From NCBI RefSeq assembly GCF_000802225.1, contig NZ_JTDI01000001.1, positions 744,001-808,000 on the forward strand: 64,000 nucleotides of DNA, written 5' to 3'. This stretch comes from Novosphingobium malaysiense. GTDB lineage: Bacteria > Pseudomonadota > Alphaproteobacteria > Sphingomonadales > Sphingomonadaceae. The position numbers and the translations under genes were made by a program. Shown piece by piece: positions 35,789 through 44,605 of the stretch. The stretch's first letter is position 1. Each line of letters starts with the position of its first letter. A model generated the notes under the pieces. It had not been told where the DNA came from, did not search any database, and was given only the letters and a program-made list of their open reading frames with translations.

Positions 35789-36898
35789 ATGGCAACTGCC
35801 CGGATCCTCGACGAGAGCAAAGTGCTCGAACTGGCCGAACCGCTGCCGCTCGATGGCGGGCAGAGCCTGCCGGGCGTGCGCATCGCCTTCGAGGCGCACG
35901 GCACGCTGAACGCGGCGAAGGACAACGCGATCCTGATCTGCCACGCGCTGACCGGCGACCAGCACGTTGTCTCCAACCACCCCAAGACCGGAAAGCCGGG
36001 CTGGTGGGTGCGCATGGTGGGCCCCGGCAAGCCGATCGACACCGACAAGTTCCACGTGATCTGCGCCAACGTGATCGGCTCGTGCATGGGCTCGACCGGC
36101 CCGGCCAGCCCGTCCCCGGACGGGGACCCCTGGGGCATGCGCTTTCCCGTCATCACCATCCGCGACATGGTGCGCGCCCACATCGCCCTGCTCGATGCCC
36201 TCGGGATCGAGCAGCTTCACGCGGTCGTCGGCGGGTCGATGGGCGGCATGCAGGCCCTCTCGCTCGCGGCGAACTTCCCCGACCGCGCCCGGGCCTTTCT
36301 GGTTCTCGCCTCGACGGCCCGGCACTCGGCGCAGAACATCGCCTTTCACGAGGTCGGGCGCCAGGCGATCATGGCCGACCCCGAATGGCGCGAAGGCGAT
36401 TACTACGCGCACGGCCGCGGCCCGGAAAAAGGCCTCTCGGTCGCCCGCATGGCCGCGCACATCACCTATCTCTCGGAGGAAGGCCTGACCGCCAAGTTCG
36501 GCCGGCGCCTGCAGGACCGCGACGAGAAGACCTTCGGATTCGATGCCGATTTCCAGGTCGAATCGTACCTGCGCTATCAGGGGCTGTCCTTCACCGGCCG
36601 CTTCGATGCCAATTCCTACCTCTATATCACCCGTGCCATGGACTATTTCGATCTGGCCGAAGAGCATGGCGGGCGTCTCGCCAATGCCTTCACCCGCTCG
36701 AAAGCGCGTTTCTGCCTCGTCAGTTTCGATACCGACTGGCTCTATCCCACCTCGGAATCGCGCAATGTCGTTCATGCGCTCAACGCCTCCGGGGTCCCGG
36801 TCAGCTTCGTCGAGTTGTCGGCGCCGTTCGGGCACGATTCGTTCCTGCTCGACGTTCCCGCTCTCGACCGCGTGGTGGAAGGGTTCCTGAACCAGTGA
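35789..36898 (+). CDS. metX: homoserine O-acetyltransferase
   Basis: A 369 aa alpha/beta hydrolase that activates homoserine for methionine synthesis. The start is the ATG at 35789. Motifs include [23 protein letters not shown], nucleophile elbow [12 protein letters not shown] (Ser about 150) and the Asp and His of the triad in FDTDWLYP and [11 protein letters not shown]. It is followed by metW with an overlapping or closely spaced start, the usual alphaproteobacterial arrangement. Members of this group may use succinyl-CoA instead; the sequence alone does not settle it. Confidence 0.93.
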   Translation: MATARILDESKVLELAEPLPLDGGQSLPGVRIAFEAHGTLNAAKDNAILICHALTGDQHVVSNHPKTGKPGWWVRMVGPGKPIDTDKFHVICANVIGSCMGSTGPASPSPDGDPWGMRFPVITIRDMVRAHIALLDALGIEQLHAVVGGSMGGMQALSLAANFPDRARAFLVLASTARHSAQNIAFHEVGRQAIMADPEWREGDYYAHGRGPEKGLSVARMAAHITYLSEEGLTAKFGRRLQDRDEKTFGFDADFQVESYLRYQGLSFTGRFDANSYLYITRAMDYFDLAEEHGGRLANAFTRSKARFCLVSFDTDWLYPTSESRNVVHALNASGVPVSFVELSAPFGHDSFLLDVPALDRVVEGFLNQ

Positions 36899-36906
36899 GC
36901 CCGGAA

Positions 36907-37503
36907 ATGAGCGCCCTGCGCCCCGACCTTGCCGTGATCGCCGCCAACGTCGCGCCGAGCTCCAGCCTGCTCGACGTCGGTTGCGGCGACGGGACGCTGA
37001 TGGCCGCGCTGCGCGATGAAAAGGGCTGCGATGCGCGCGGCATGGAACTGGACCCGGCCAATGTCGGCGCATGCGTCGCCAAGGGGTTATCCGTCATCCA
37101 GGGCGACGCCGACAAGGACCTGGCTTTCTATCCCGACAAGTCCGTCGACTATGCCATCCTGTCGCAAACGCTGCAGACCACCATGCGTCCCGACGTCGTG
37201 CTGGAAGAGCTGCTGCGGATCGGCCGCAAGGCCTTCGTCAGCTTCCCCAATTTCGCCCACTGGCGGGTCCGGCTCTCGCTGCTGTGGAACGGCCGCATGC
37301 CGGTGACCCGGCTGCTGCCGGTCGGCTGGTACGAGACGCCCAACATCCACCACCTGAGCGTCAACGACTTTCGCGCGCTGCTGAAGGAGCGTGCCATCGA
37401 CGTCGAGGGGTGCTGGTTTCTCTCGGGCGACGCGAAGTGCAGCCCCGCCGCCGCGAACTTCCGCGCCGAGCATGCCGTCTTCCTGCTTTCGCGGAAGACC
37501 TGA
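36907..37503 (+). CDS. metW: methionine biosynthesis protein MetW
   Basis: A 198 aa class I methyltransferase fold from the ATG at 36907; a GTG at 36895 overlapping the metX stop is an alternative. The SAM-binding motif is SLLDVGCGDGTLMAAL. MetW-typical sequences are DYAILSQTLQTTMRPDVVLEE, FVSFPNFAHWRVRLSLLWNG and WYETPNIHHLSVNDF. MetW partners with MetX and is required for its activity in several proteobacteria. Confidence 0.93.
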   Translation: MSALRPDLAVIAANVAPSSSLLDVGCGDGTLMAALRDEKGCDARGMELDPANVGACVAKGLSVIQGDADKDLAFYPDKSVDYAILSQTLQTTMRPDVVLEELLRIGRKAFVSFPNFAHWRVRLSLLWNGRMPVTRLLPVGWYETPNIHHLSVNDFRALLKERAIDVEGCWFLSGDAKCSPAAANFRAEHAVFLLSRKT

Positions 37504-37524
37504 ACCGCGACGCAGCTCGGCTCC

Positions 37525-39201
37525 CTAGACCGGCCGGTTGTTCTGCCGGTTTGCCGCGAACTGCGCCGACAGGAAACCGAACGTGGCCGCCGCCGCAATC
37601 GTCGCCCCTGCGCCCGGATAGGCATTGCGGAACGGCGAGCCGCTGCCATTGCCTGCCGCATAGAGGCCGGCGACCGGCTGCTGGTTCTGATCAAGCACAC
37701 GCCCGCTCGCGTCTGTCATCAGCCCGCCGTTCGTGCCGAGATCGCCGGGCCGGATCACGGCCGCCCAGAAGGGCGGCTTGCGGATCTCGCCCAGGCTGGC
37801 ATTCGGCTTGTGATTGGGATCAGCCCAATAGCGGTCGTAGTCGGTCTCGCCGCGGTGGAAGTCGAGGTCCCTGCCGGTCCGGGCGAAGCCGTTGAAGCGC
37901 GCCACCGTCTCTTCAAGCACCTGCGGATCGAGCCCGCATTCACCTGCCAGATCGGCAATCGTATCGGCCCGCTTGAGAAAGCCGTTGGCCATCATCGTTT
38001 CGCGGATCGCCTTCTGCGAAAGCTCGGCGAAGATGTAGCGCTTGAGGAAGCGGCCATCCATGGTCAGCCAGTGGCGCTCCCTGGCGGCGCCATTCTCGTA
38101 CATGGCCTTGCCGGTGGTCATGTAGGACCGGGCCTCGTTGAGATACCGGCGCCCCTGCGCATTGACGATGATGCTGCCCGGCAGGGCGCGCAGCCCCAGG
38201 GCAAGACCGTTCTGCTCCTCGCTCACCTGTATCGAGGGCATCCACCAGCAATCGTCGGTCAGTTCGCTGGCAGCACCGATCTGCGTGGCGGCGAGGAAAG
38301 CGTCGCCCTCGTCTTCGGGAATGGCATTGCTCCACGTCTCGTCGCGCCCTTGCAGCGTCTTGCGTAGCGAGGCATTGCGCGCGAAACCGCCGGCCGCCAG
38401 CAGCACGCCCGCAGGCGCGTCGATCCGCTCCCGCTTTCCGTCGCGTTCGACGATGACGCCGACGACCGAGCCGTTTTCCACCACGAGATCGACGAGACGG
38501 GTCGACAGCCGCACGGGAATGCCGCGCTGCATGGCGATCTGCATCAGCGAGGCGGCAAGGGCCCTGCCGTTGCCGAGCGGTTTCTGGCCCAGCAGCGTGC
38601 GCACCTTGTGTTCGATCGCCGTCCTGGCACCCTCCAGAAACAGCCCCGGGCTCGTCCAGGTCCGAGTCAGCGTCCCGAACTGGCCGCTGTGGATGGCCGG
38701 CAGGTCGAGCTCGGCAAGCCGCATCGTCTCGAAACGAGACCCGAGACGGCGGCCGTTCAGCGATGCCGATTCCAGCGTTCTGCCGACGCCGTGGCCGGGA
38801 ACGCCGGGATAATAGTCGGGATGGTCCGGGCTCCTGATCCAGCGCATGCCCTCTTCGGCCAGCATTCGCGCCATTTGCGGGGCGCTCTCGAGAAACGCCT
38901 CCGCCTTTGCGACCTGCCGCTCGCTGGCGTCTTCGCCAATCAGCGCGCGAACGTATGTGCGGGCATTCTCGGCAGAATCGCTCTCGCCCTGCTGCGCCAT
39001 CACGTCGTTGCCGGGCACCCACAGGACACCGCCGGACGTGGCCGTCGTGCCACCCCAGCGGCCGGCCTTCTCGATGACCAGCGGCCGCAGGCCCTGCCGG
39101 CTAGCGGTAATGGCGCCGACCAGTCCGGCCGCGCCGCTGCCGATCACGATGAAATCAAATGCATCCTCGCCCAAGGCCCGGTCCTGTCCTTCCGCCTCCA
39201 A
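37525..39201 (-). CDS. FAD-dependent dehydrogenase, ketosteroid dehydrogenase-like
   Basis: A 558 aa flavoprotein of the FAD_binding_2 family (3-ketosteroid delta-1-dehydrogenase/fumarate reductase flavoprotein group). The dinucleotide-binding motif is FIVIGSGAAGLVGAI (about 16-30), followed by WGGTTATSGGVLWVPGN, a typical FAD-contact segment. The C-terminal FAD motif is AGLYAAGNGSGSPF...YPGAGATI. A conserved GTNGGLMTD matches the KstD active-site region. Substrates could be steroid-like or other cyclic ketones. It is followed on the same strand by two VOC-family genes. Confidence 0.85.
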   Translation of the reverse strand: MEAEGQDRALGEDAFDFIVIGSGAAGLVGAITASRQGLRPLVIEKAGRWGGTTATSGGVLWVPGNDVMAQQGESDSAENARTYVRALIGEDASERQVAKAEAFLESAPQMARMLAEEGMRWIRSPDHPDYYPGVPGHGVGRTLESASLNGRRLGSRFETMRLAELDLPAIHSGQFGTLTRTWTSPGLFLEGARTAIEHKVRTLLGQKPLGNGRALAASLMQIAMQRGIPVRLSTRLVDLVVENGSVVGVIVERDGKRERIDAPAGVLLAAGGFARNASLRKTLQGRDETWSNAIPEDEGDAFLAATQIGAASELTDDCWWMPSIQVSEEQNGLALGLRALPGSIIVNAQGRRYLNEARSYMTTGKAMYENGAARERHWLTMDGRFLKRYIFAELSQKAIRETMMANGFLKRADTIADLAGECGLDPQVLEETVARFNGFARTGRDLDFHRGETDYDRYWADPNHKPNASLGEIRKPPFWAAVIRPGDLGTNGGLMTDASGRVLDQNQQPVAGLYAAGNGSGSPFRNAYPGAGATIAAAATFGFLSAQFAANRQNNRPV

Positions 39202-39268
39202 GAGGCGGAAGCGATACGGGCCTGATCGCAGGACCTGCGACCCTCACTTGTGACAGGTTCGGACGCGA

Positions 39269-39655
39269 TCAGCCCATTTGCAGACCGAAATAGGCCCCCA
39301 GCTTGTTGCCGTCGGGATCGCGCAGGTAGGCGCCAAAGGCACCACGCGCCTGTGGCTTGGCCTCGGGCTCGCCCTCGCTGGTCCCGCCGTTGGCAAGCCC
39401 GGCCGCATGCCAGGCCTTCACGGCGTCCTCGCTGTCGGCTTCGAAAATGATCGTGCCGCCATTGGCAAACGTGCAGGGCTGACCGTCGCGCGCCGGACCG
39501 AGCAGGAACTTCACGCCCCCCAGATCCCACATGACGATGGGATACTGTTCCGGTGTCGAGCACTCCGCAACGCCCAGCGCGCCGAAAGTGGCATCATAGA
39601 AAGCACGCGTCTTGCCAAGGTCGTTCGACCCCAGGCGAATGGACTTGAGCAGCAT
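39269..39655 (-). CDS. VOC-family (glyoxalase-like) protein, copy 1
   Basis: A 128 aa single-domain vicinal-oxygen-chelate protein, start ATG at 39655. It has the paired beta-alpha-beta-beta-beta modules of the glyoxalase/bleomycin-resistance fold (SIRLGSNDLGKTRAFYDATF, GGTIIFEADSEDAVKAWH, AYLRDPDGNKLGAYF). It is a paralogue of the next gene, with identical length and shared GGT-I-F-x-x-DS and YLRDPDGNKL blocks. The function is probably a small-molecule isomerase or lyase or a binding protein; the substrate is unknown. Confidence 0.85.
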   Translation of the reverse strand: MLLKSIRLGSNDLGKTRAFYDATFGALGVAECSTPEQYPIVMWDLGGVKFLLGPARDGQPCTFANGGTIIFEADSEDAVKAWHAAGLANGGTSEGEPEAKPQARGAFGAYLRDPDGNKLGAYFGLQMG

Positions 39656-39680
39656 GTGTATTCTCTCCTTGGTCGAGGTT

Positions 39681-40067
39681 TTATTGGCCCATCGCGTGCA
39701 TCGCGCAGAGCTTGTTGCCGTCGGGATCGCGCAGATAGGCGAGATAGAGCTTGCCGAAAGGGAATTCACGCACGCCCGGGGGATCCTCGCAGCTTGTCCC
39801 GCCTGCCTCGCAACCGGCCTTGTGCCAGGCATCGACGACATCCGGGCTGTCGCACGAAAAGCCGATCGTGCCGCCGTTGGCATAGGTCGCCGGCTCGCCA
39901 TTGATCGGGGTGCAGACCATGAAATTGGCCCCCTTGTTGGCATAGGCGATCCGTCCGCCCTCGATATCGGCCATGATCGGCGCTGCGCCCAGAGCCTCGA
40001 ACACGGCGTCGTAGAAGGTCTTGGCCTTGGCGAGATCGTCGCTGCCGACGCAAACGTGGCTATACAT
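39681..40067 (-). CDS. VOC-family (glyoxalase-like) protein, copy 2
   Basis: 128 aa from the ATG at 40067 with AAGGAA upstream; a TTG six codons earlier is less likely. It has the same fold as its neighbour (HVCVGSDDLAKAKTFYDAVF, GGTIGFSCDSPDVVDAWHKA, AYLRDPDGNKLCAMH) and probably arose by tandem duplication. Three extra Cys (FSCDSP, AGCEAGGTSCED) set it apart from copy 1. Confidence 0.85.
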   Translation of the reverse strand: MYSHVCVGSDDLAKAKTFYDAVFEALGAAPIMADIEGGRIAYANKGANFMVCTPINGEPATYANGGTIGFSCDSPDVVDAWHKAGCEAGGTSCEDPPGVREFPFGKLYLAYLRDPDGNKLCAMHAMGQ

Positions 40068-40275
40068 GGATTCCTTCACTTTCAAAGTTCGGCTGTCACG
40101 GCAGATTGTCGTTCGCCCCGACGGCGGTCAACCGACCTGCCCCGCGTCGGCGCGATATCTGCCGTTGACCGTCGGTCGGCCACCAACACATGTCATCGGA
40201 CTTATCCACGCGTTCATCCCGGCACCAAAACCGCTGTGGGTGGACGCCCCGTCGCGGCTTTGGCATCGAACGGGT

Positions 40276-40947
40276 ATGTGGCACATCTTCCAGTTCCCGC
40301 TCTGCCCGTTCAGCCGCAAGGTGCGGTTGCTGATGGCCGAGAAAGGCATCGCCTACGAATTGCAGAGCACGCGCCCCTGGGAAGGCGAGGACCGCCTCTT
40401 CGCCATGAACCCGGCGGGGCAGACCCCGGTGGTGCGGGAAACCGACAAGGGCACCGTCATCTCCGACAGCCGGGCCATCTGCGAATATTTCGAGGAAACC
40501 GTCGACCGCAATCCGCTGATCAGCGGCACGGCCCAGCAACGCGCGGAGATCCGCAGGCTGATCGCGATGTTCGACGAGAATTTCTACAACGGCGTTTCCG
40601 GCCCGCTCCTGCTCGAGCGGATGAAGAAGCGCCTGGTCCTGCGCCAGTCTCCCGACGCCAAGGCGCTGCGCAACGCCATGAAGCTGGCGCATGACTACCT
40701 CGACTACGTCGACTACCTCATCGATACGCGGCCCTGGCTGGCCGGGCCGACGATGACGCTGGCCGATCTCGCCGCCGCCGCGCAGATTTCCGTGGCGGAC
40801 TATCTCGGCGGAATCGACTGGGCGGGACACGAACAGGCGCGCGGCTGGTACCTGGTGATGAAATCGCGCCCCTCGTTCCGGCCGCTGTTGTCCGAGCGCA
40901 TGGAAGTTATCCAGCCGCCCAGCCACTATGCCGAAGTCGACGCGTAA
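40276..40947 (+). CDS. glutathione S-transferase family protein (FzlA-like?)
   Basis: 223 aa. The thioredoxin-fold N-terminal domain has FQFPLCPFSRKVRLLMAEKG and QTPVVRETDKGTVISDSRAI; the all-helical C-terminal domain has RPWLAGPTMTLADLAAAAQI. The location beside an NDUFA9-type protein gene and the N-terminal RPWEGEDRLFAMNPAGQ recall FzlA, the GST-like FtsZ-binding cell-division protein of Caulobacter. I offer this only as a possibility, and an ordinary GST is equally consistent. The start is the ATG at 40276; the longer frame upstream lacks coding character. Confidence 0.82.
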   Translation: MWHIFQFPLCPFSRKVRLLMAEKGIAYELQSTRPWEGEDRLFAMNPAGQTPVVRETDKGTVISDSRAICEYFEETVDRNPLISGTAQQRAEIRRLIAMFDENFYNGVSGPLLLERMKKRLVLRQSPDAKALRNAMKLAHDYLDYVDYLIDTRPWLAGPTMTLADLAAAAQISVADYLGGIDWAGHEQARGWYLVMKSRPSFRPLLSERMEVIQPPSHYAEVDA

Positions 40948-40973
40948 TTTTCCCGCCCATTGACGGGACAGGA

Positions 40974-41942
40974 TCAGGCCGCCCTGGCGCCCTTGGCTCC
41001 AAACCGACCGTGCTTGCGAAACTGCGTCATCCAGCGGTCGAGGAACAGGCCGAGCGGACGCGGCGTCACGCCGAGGTCGGTAATTCCCGGAACCGTGCCG
41101 CTCGCAACGCTTCCGGCGCGCAGCAGCTCGAACTGATCGCTTGTAATCGGCGCACCGGGAAGCCAACCGGTCGCTGTCGCGATAACCCCCGAAACCGTGT
41201 CCGGTAGTGCGGCGAAATGGCGCGAGCGACCTTCCGCCGCCGCAATCCGCTGGTTGAGCTCCAGCATGGAGAGCACTTCGGGACCGGCCAGTTCGTAGGT
41301 CTTTCCGCCATGGGCAACCGGGTCCGCAAGGGCATTGCCGATGGCCTCGGCCACGTCGTCGACGAAGACCGGCTGCAGCTTCGCGTCGGGCGCGAAGACC
41401 GGCATTACCGGCATGCGGGCGATCAGTTGGCCGAACATCATGACGAACTTGTCGTCCGGGCCGAACATCAGCGACGGGCGAACGATCGTCGCTGCCGGAA
41501 ACGCTGCGCGAACGGCCTGTTCGCCTTCCGCCTTCGTCCGCGAATAGTCCACGCCCGATTCCGTGCTTGTCCCGAGCGCGGAGATGTGCACGAAAGCAGC
41601 GGCCCCGGCAGCCTTGGCCGCCGCCGCGATGCGGCCGGCGCCCTTGCCCTGCAGCGCATCGAGATTGCCTGCGAACGCGCCCACCAGGTTCACCACGGCA
41701 TCCGATCCGGCAAGCACCGCTGCCAGCGAATCGGGCCTGGTCACGTCGACCCGCGCCAGCTGGACCTGGCCCAGGTTGCCCAGCGGCTTGATCGAGAAGG
41801 CCTTTTGCGGATTGCGGCTGGCGACGCGCAGACGCGCGCCGCGCGCGAGCAGTTCCTGCGCCAGATGCCTGCCGACAAAGCCACTGCCGCCCAGGACGGT
41901 GACGATCTTGCCTGCAAGGGAATCGGTGGGACGTTTGCTCAT
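40974..41942 (-). CDS. NDUFA9-type NAD(P)-binding protein
   Basis: A 322 aa atypical short-chain dehydrogenase/reductase with TVLGGSGFVGRHLAQELLARG at the N-terminus and VDVTRPDSLAAVLAGSDAVV. The active-site Tyr-Lys region is altered to DYSRTKAEGEQAV, and FVDDVAEAI is the usual extended-SDR motif. Bacterial homologues of the complex I accessory subunit NDUFA9 have this layout. It may be a respiratory-chain assembly factor or a structural NADPH protein; enzymatic activity is doubtful. It is the last core gene before the tRNA-Leu insertion site. Confidence 0.85.
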   Translation of the reverse strand: MSKRPTDSLAGKIVTVLGGSGFVGRHLAQELLARGARLRVASRNPQKAFSIKPLGNLGQVQLARVDVTRPDSLAAVLAGSDAVVNLVGAFAGNLDALQGKGAGRIAAAAKAAGAAAFVHISALGTSTESGVDYSRTKAEGEQAVRAAFPAATIVRPSLMFGPDDKFVMMFGQLIARMPVMPVFAPDAKLQPVFVDDVAEAIGNALADPVAHGGKTYELAGPEVLSMLELNQRIAAAEGRSRHFAALPDTVSGVIATATGWLPGAPITSDQFELLRAGSVASGTVPGITDLGVTPRPLGLFLDRWMTQFRKHGRFGAKGARAA

Positions 41943-42119
41943 GGTCAGTTACGATCCTTCGGTCGGCAGCGCAGATGCACGCGCATCCCGCACCGCAGCA
42001 CATGATTTTCGCCCCTGCCACAAGGCCGCACGAGGGGCAACCGGACAGTTGGCCGAGCCGCCCGATCCTCGCCCGAATGCCGTCCCGGACAGCGAGCGAG
42101 AATCTTGGCATTCCCCCGG

Positions 42120-42148
42120 TTGACAACCCCGCCCCGCCTGCGTAGAGG
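42120..42148 (+). promoter_or_regulatory. promoter of tRNA-Leu(CAG)
   Basis: TTGACA (42120-42125) is separated by 17 bases from TAGAGG (42143-42148), about 45 bases before the tRNA 5' end. The perfect -35 suits a stable RNA gene. Confidence 0.65.
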
Positions 42149-42192
42149 CGCGCTCCTACCTTGCAGGGATAGCAGTATGGCGCCCTGCCCGT

Positions 42193-42279
42193 GCCCAGAT
42201 GGCGGAATTGGTAGACGCACCGTCTTCAGGTGGCGGCGCTCGAAAGGGCGTGGAGGTTCGAGTCCTCTTCTGGGCACCA
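42193..42279 (+). tRNA. tRNA-Leu (anticodon CAG)
   Basis: The acceptor stem GCCCAGA pairs with TCTGGGC followed by A-CCA. D arm TGGCGGAATTGGTAGACGC, anticodon arm CCGTC-TTCAGGT-GGCGG (anticodon CAG), a long variable arm, and T arm GGTTCGAGTCC. It is intact on this side and serves as the insertion target of the element that follows. Confidence 0.96.
42255..42279 (+). other. probable left attachment site (attL) in tRNA 3' end
   Basis: The integrase gene lies just downstream of the tRNA and points away from it, the standard layout for P4-type elements that recombine at the 3' half of a tRNA gene. The T arm to CCA region is therefore the likely crossover segment. The second copy (attR) was not found within the window. 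Confidence 0.6.
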
Positions 42280-42282
42280 TTT

Positions 42283-42297
42283 GTTCTTCTCACGTTC
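42283..42297 (+). promoter_or_regulatory. LexA-box-like site upstream of integrase
   Basis: GTTC-TTCTCAC-GTTC matches the alphaproteobacterial LexA consensus GTTC-N7-GTTC exactly. It begins four bases after the tRNA and about 150 bases before the integrase ATG. One or two exact matches would be expected by chance in 64 kb, so position is the main argument. Confidence 0.45.
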
Positions 42298-42444
42298 TCC
42301 CAAATAATCTATAAAACCCGCAGAAATCCTAGGGATTTGGCCCTTGGATCGTTCCGGATCGTCCCGCCTGTTCTCGGGGGTTCCAGACACTTTTGTGGGC
42401 CTTTTGAGGCCGTTTCGCAAAGGCCCAGATGAAAAGGCCCCCAC

Positions 42445-43668
42445 ATGCCGCTGACAGATACTCGCCTCCGCGCACTCAAGCCCAAGGATAAGCCGTACAA
42501 GGTAACCGATGAGCGCGGCCTATATGTTGAGGTCACGCCGACCGGCGGCAAACTTTGGCGATTCCGATACCGGATCGGCGGTGCGCAAAAGAAGCTCTGC
42601 ATCGGCAGCTATCCTGACATCAGCCTCAAGCAAGCCCGAGACGCAGCCTACGAGGCACGACGAGCTGTTGCTTCTGGGGGCGACCCGGCCTTTGAGAAGC
42701 GGAAGCGGAAAATCCGCGCCGAGTTCCTTTCTGCACAGACGTTCGAGGCAGTCGCACGTGAGTATATTGAACAGATGATGGTCCAGAATGGCCGTGCCGA
42801 TGGCACGATCGTCAAGGCCAATTATTTCCTCGACAAGCTTGCGCCTGCCATCGGGAACCGACCCATCCACGAGATCGAGCCGTTCGAAGTGCTGGCTCCT
42901 CTGAAACGGCTGGAAGCCACTGGTAAGCACGAGACTGCGAAGAAATGCCGCTCGTTCGCAGGCCGCGTGTTTCGCTACGGTGTTGCTACCACCCGCTGCA
43001 AATCCGATCCGACCAGTATGCTGAAGGGCGCTCTCGTAACGCCGAGAGCCACGCATTATGCAGCAATCCTCGAGCCCACCGAGCTAGGCGGGCTGCTGCG
43101 CGCAATCGACGACTTCACTGGCTACATGGTGACAAAGTTAGCTTTGCAGATAGCGCCGCATGTGTTCGTACGCCCCGGCGAACTCCGGCACGCCGAATGG
43201 CATGAGATCGACCTCGTCGATGGGGTCTGGAAGATCCCTGCCGGTAAAATGAAAGCGCGCCGAGCGCATGCCGTCCCGCTTTCCAAGCAGGTTAGAGGCT
43301 ATCTCACTGATCTGGCCGAGATGCTCGGCCGCGAAGGATATGTTTTCCCATCTGCGCGCAGCTCCAAGCGTCCCATGAGTGAAAACACGCTCAATGCCGC
43401 ATTCCGTCGCATGGGATACTCGAAAGAAGAAGTCACCGCGCACGGACTCCGTGCGACAGCATCGACATTCCTGAACGAGTCGGGCCTTTGGAATCCCGAT
43501 GCGATCGAGCGTGCCCTGGCACATGGCGACAGCAATGTTGTGCGTGGCATCTACCATCGCGGCAAGCATTGGGACGAGCGCGTGCGAATGGCTCAATGGT
43601 GGAGCGACTACCTCGATGAGCTGCGGACAGGAGGAAAGGTCATCATGGGGAAGTTTGCGAAGGGTTGA
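42445..43668 (+). CDS. P4-type tyrosine integrase
   Basis: A 407 aa site-specific recombinase. The N-terminal DUF4102-like arm-binding domain has LTDTRLRALKPKDKPYKV and GLYVEVTPTGGKLWRFRYR. The core-binding SAM-like domain and catalytic domain follow. Catalytic residues are Arg in VRPGELRHAEW, His-x-x-Arg in HGLRATAST, His in ALAHGDSNVVR and the nucleophile Tyr in RGIYHRG. The set is complete, so it is probably active. The ending AQWWSDYLDEL is typical of P4/CP4-type integrases. It reads inward from the tRNA-Leu attachment site. The SOS-box-like site upstream suggests damage-inducible excision. Confidence 0.95.
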   Translation: MPLTDTRLRALKPKDKPYKVTDERGLYVEVTPTGGKLWRFRYRIGGAQKKLCIGSYPDISLKQARDAAYEARRAVASGGDPAFEKRKRKIRAEFLSAQTFEAVAREYIEQMMVQNGRADGTIVKANYFLDKLAPAIGNRPIHEIEPFEVLAPLKRLEATGKHETAKKCRSFAGRVFRYGVATTRCKSDPTSMLKGALVTPRATHYAAILEPTELGGLLRAIDDFTGYMVTKLALQIAPHVFVRPGELRHAEWHEIDLVDGVWKIPAGKMKARRAHAVPLSKQVRGYLTDLAEMLGREGYVFPSARSSKRPMSENTLNAAFRRMGYSKEEVTAHGLRATASTFLNESGLWNPDAIERALAHGDSNVVRGIYHRGKHWDERVRMAQWWSDYLDELRTGGKVIMGKFAKG

Positions 43669-43804
43669 TCGGGAGATCGAATTTCTTCTCAGCCAATGCA
43701 GGATTGAAGGCCCAGGATCAGCCCTATCAGGGACACTGACGCCAGCACGGCGAACTCAATTCTGATGCCCCAGATTCGAAGCCAATTCCGCATCGTGCCG
43801 AGCC

Positions 43805-43999
43805 TCAGTTCGTAGAGCTTTGGCAGCTAAGTTGATCGAAGCGCTCAGCAACAGTCTTCCACGTTGCTATGCCTGCCTCGTCCCCTTCGTTGGATAGCCG
43901 CTGGATTTTCTGCGCGATATAAGCGGTTCCCTCTTCGCCATGGTTCTTTTCGACCCAGAGTGCGACGGCCCACAATTCCTGATCGCGGTTCAGCACCAT
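43805..43999 (-). CDS. small DUF6961-like protein
   Basis: A 64 aa soluble protein (DQELWAVALWVEKNHGE, AYIAQKIQRLSNEGDEAGIATWKTVAERFDQL). The pattern W-A-x-A-L-x-V-E-x-x-H-G followed by I-x-x-L-x-x-x-G-D-x-x-G-x-x-x-W resembles a family of very small sphingomonad proteins recently given a DUF number (6961, from memory). It overlaps the end of the thermonuclease gene by 10 bases on the same strand. Function unknown. Confidence 0.65.
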   Translation of the reverse strand: MVLNRDQELWAVALWVEKNHGEEGTAYIAQKIQRLSNEGDEAGIATWKTVAERFDQLSCQSSTN

Positions 44000-44541
44000 G
44001 GTTCACGTCTCCCGGTCCAGGTTCGCGCCAGACCTTCGCTGACCAGTTGATCGCCAAGCGAGCGGCCACCGCGCGTAACAACCCGCAATTTGCGACCGTA
44101 CTGATCCTCATCTCTGCTCCCGATGGTCCTCAGTTCAAAGGGCCCGCCATTCAGCAATTCGACAAGGCGGTGCGTCGCACGCATGCCGAGTTGGTACTCA
44201 TAGTCGCAACGAGGCTCGCTGATCTCGGGAGTGTCGATATCGGCAATGCGGATCTTCACGCCATCAAGCCAGAAAGTATCTCCATCCACGACGCATGTGC
44301 GCCGGATCGATCCGCAGATGTCGAATTGTGGGGAGCTCGCTTGCTGGAATAGAGTCTGAGGCTGCTGATCGTCGTTAGCAAGGCTGGCATCAGGGACTGG
44401 CCAGTTGAGTGCCAGCATCCCTCCAGCAAATATGATCGCGAATGCTCCCAACCCCAACGCGATCTCCTTTCTCAGCTTCCGGCGCTTTTGTGCCTTCAAC
44501 GCCTTGCGAAAGTCGAACGGCTCACCGGGGGTTTCACTCAC
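43990..44541 (-). CDS. membrane-anchored thermonuclease (SNase) family protein
   Basis: 183 aa. After a basic cytoplasmic N-terminus (ALKAQKRRKLRKEIALG) comes one helix (GLGAFAIIFAGGMLALN), then a periplasmic staphylococcal nuclease-like domain. VVDGDTFWLDGVKIRIADIDTPE carries the Ca2+-binding Asp and first Arg, and DEDQYGRKLRVV carries the second catalytic Arg. It is common on conjugative elements and plasmids of alphaproteobacteria; it may degrade DNA at the envelope or act in entry exclusion. Confidence 0.85.
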   Translation of the reverse strand: MSETPGEPFDFRKALKAQKRRKLRKEIALGLGAFAIIFAGGMLALNWPVPDASLANDDQQPQTLFQQASSPQFDICGSIRRTCVVDGDTFWLDGVKIRIADIDTPEISEPRCDYEYQLGMRATHRLVELLNGGPFELRTIGSRDEDQYGRKLRVVTRGGRSLGDQLVSEGLARTWTGRREPWC

Positions 44542-44605
44542 TAGCGTTGTCCGTCTTCATTCCGGCACATGATTTCAGACAATAGCCGGAAATCAGGTAG
44601 TTTCG

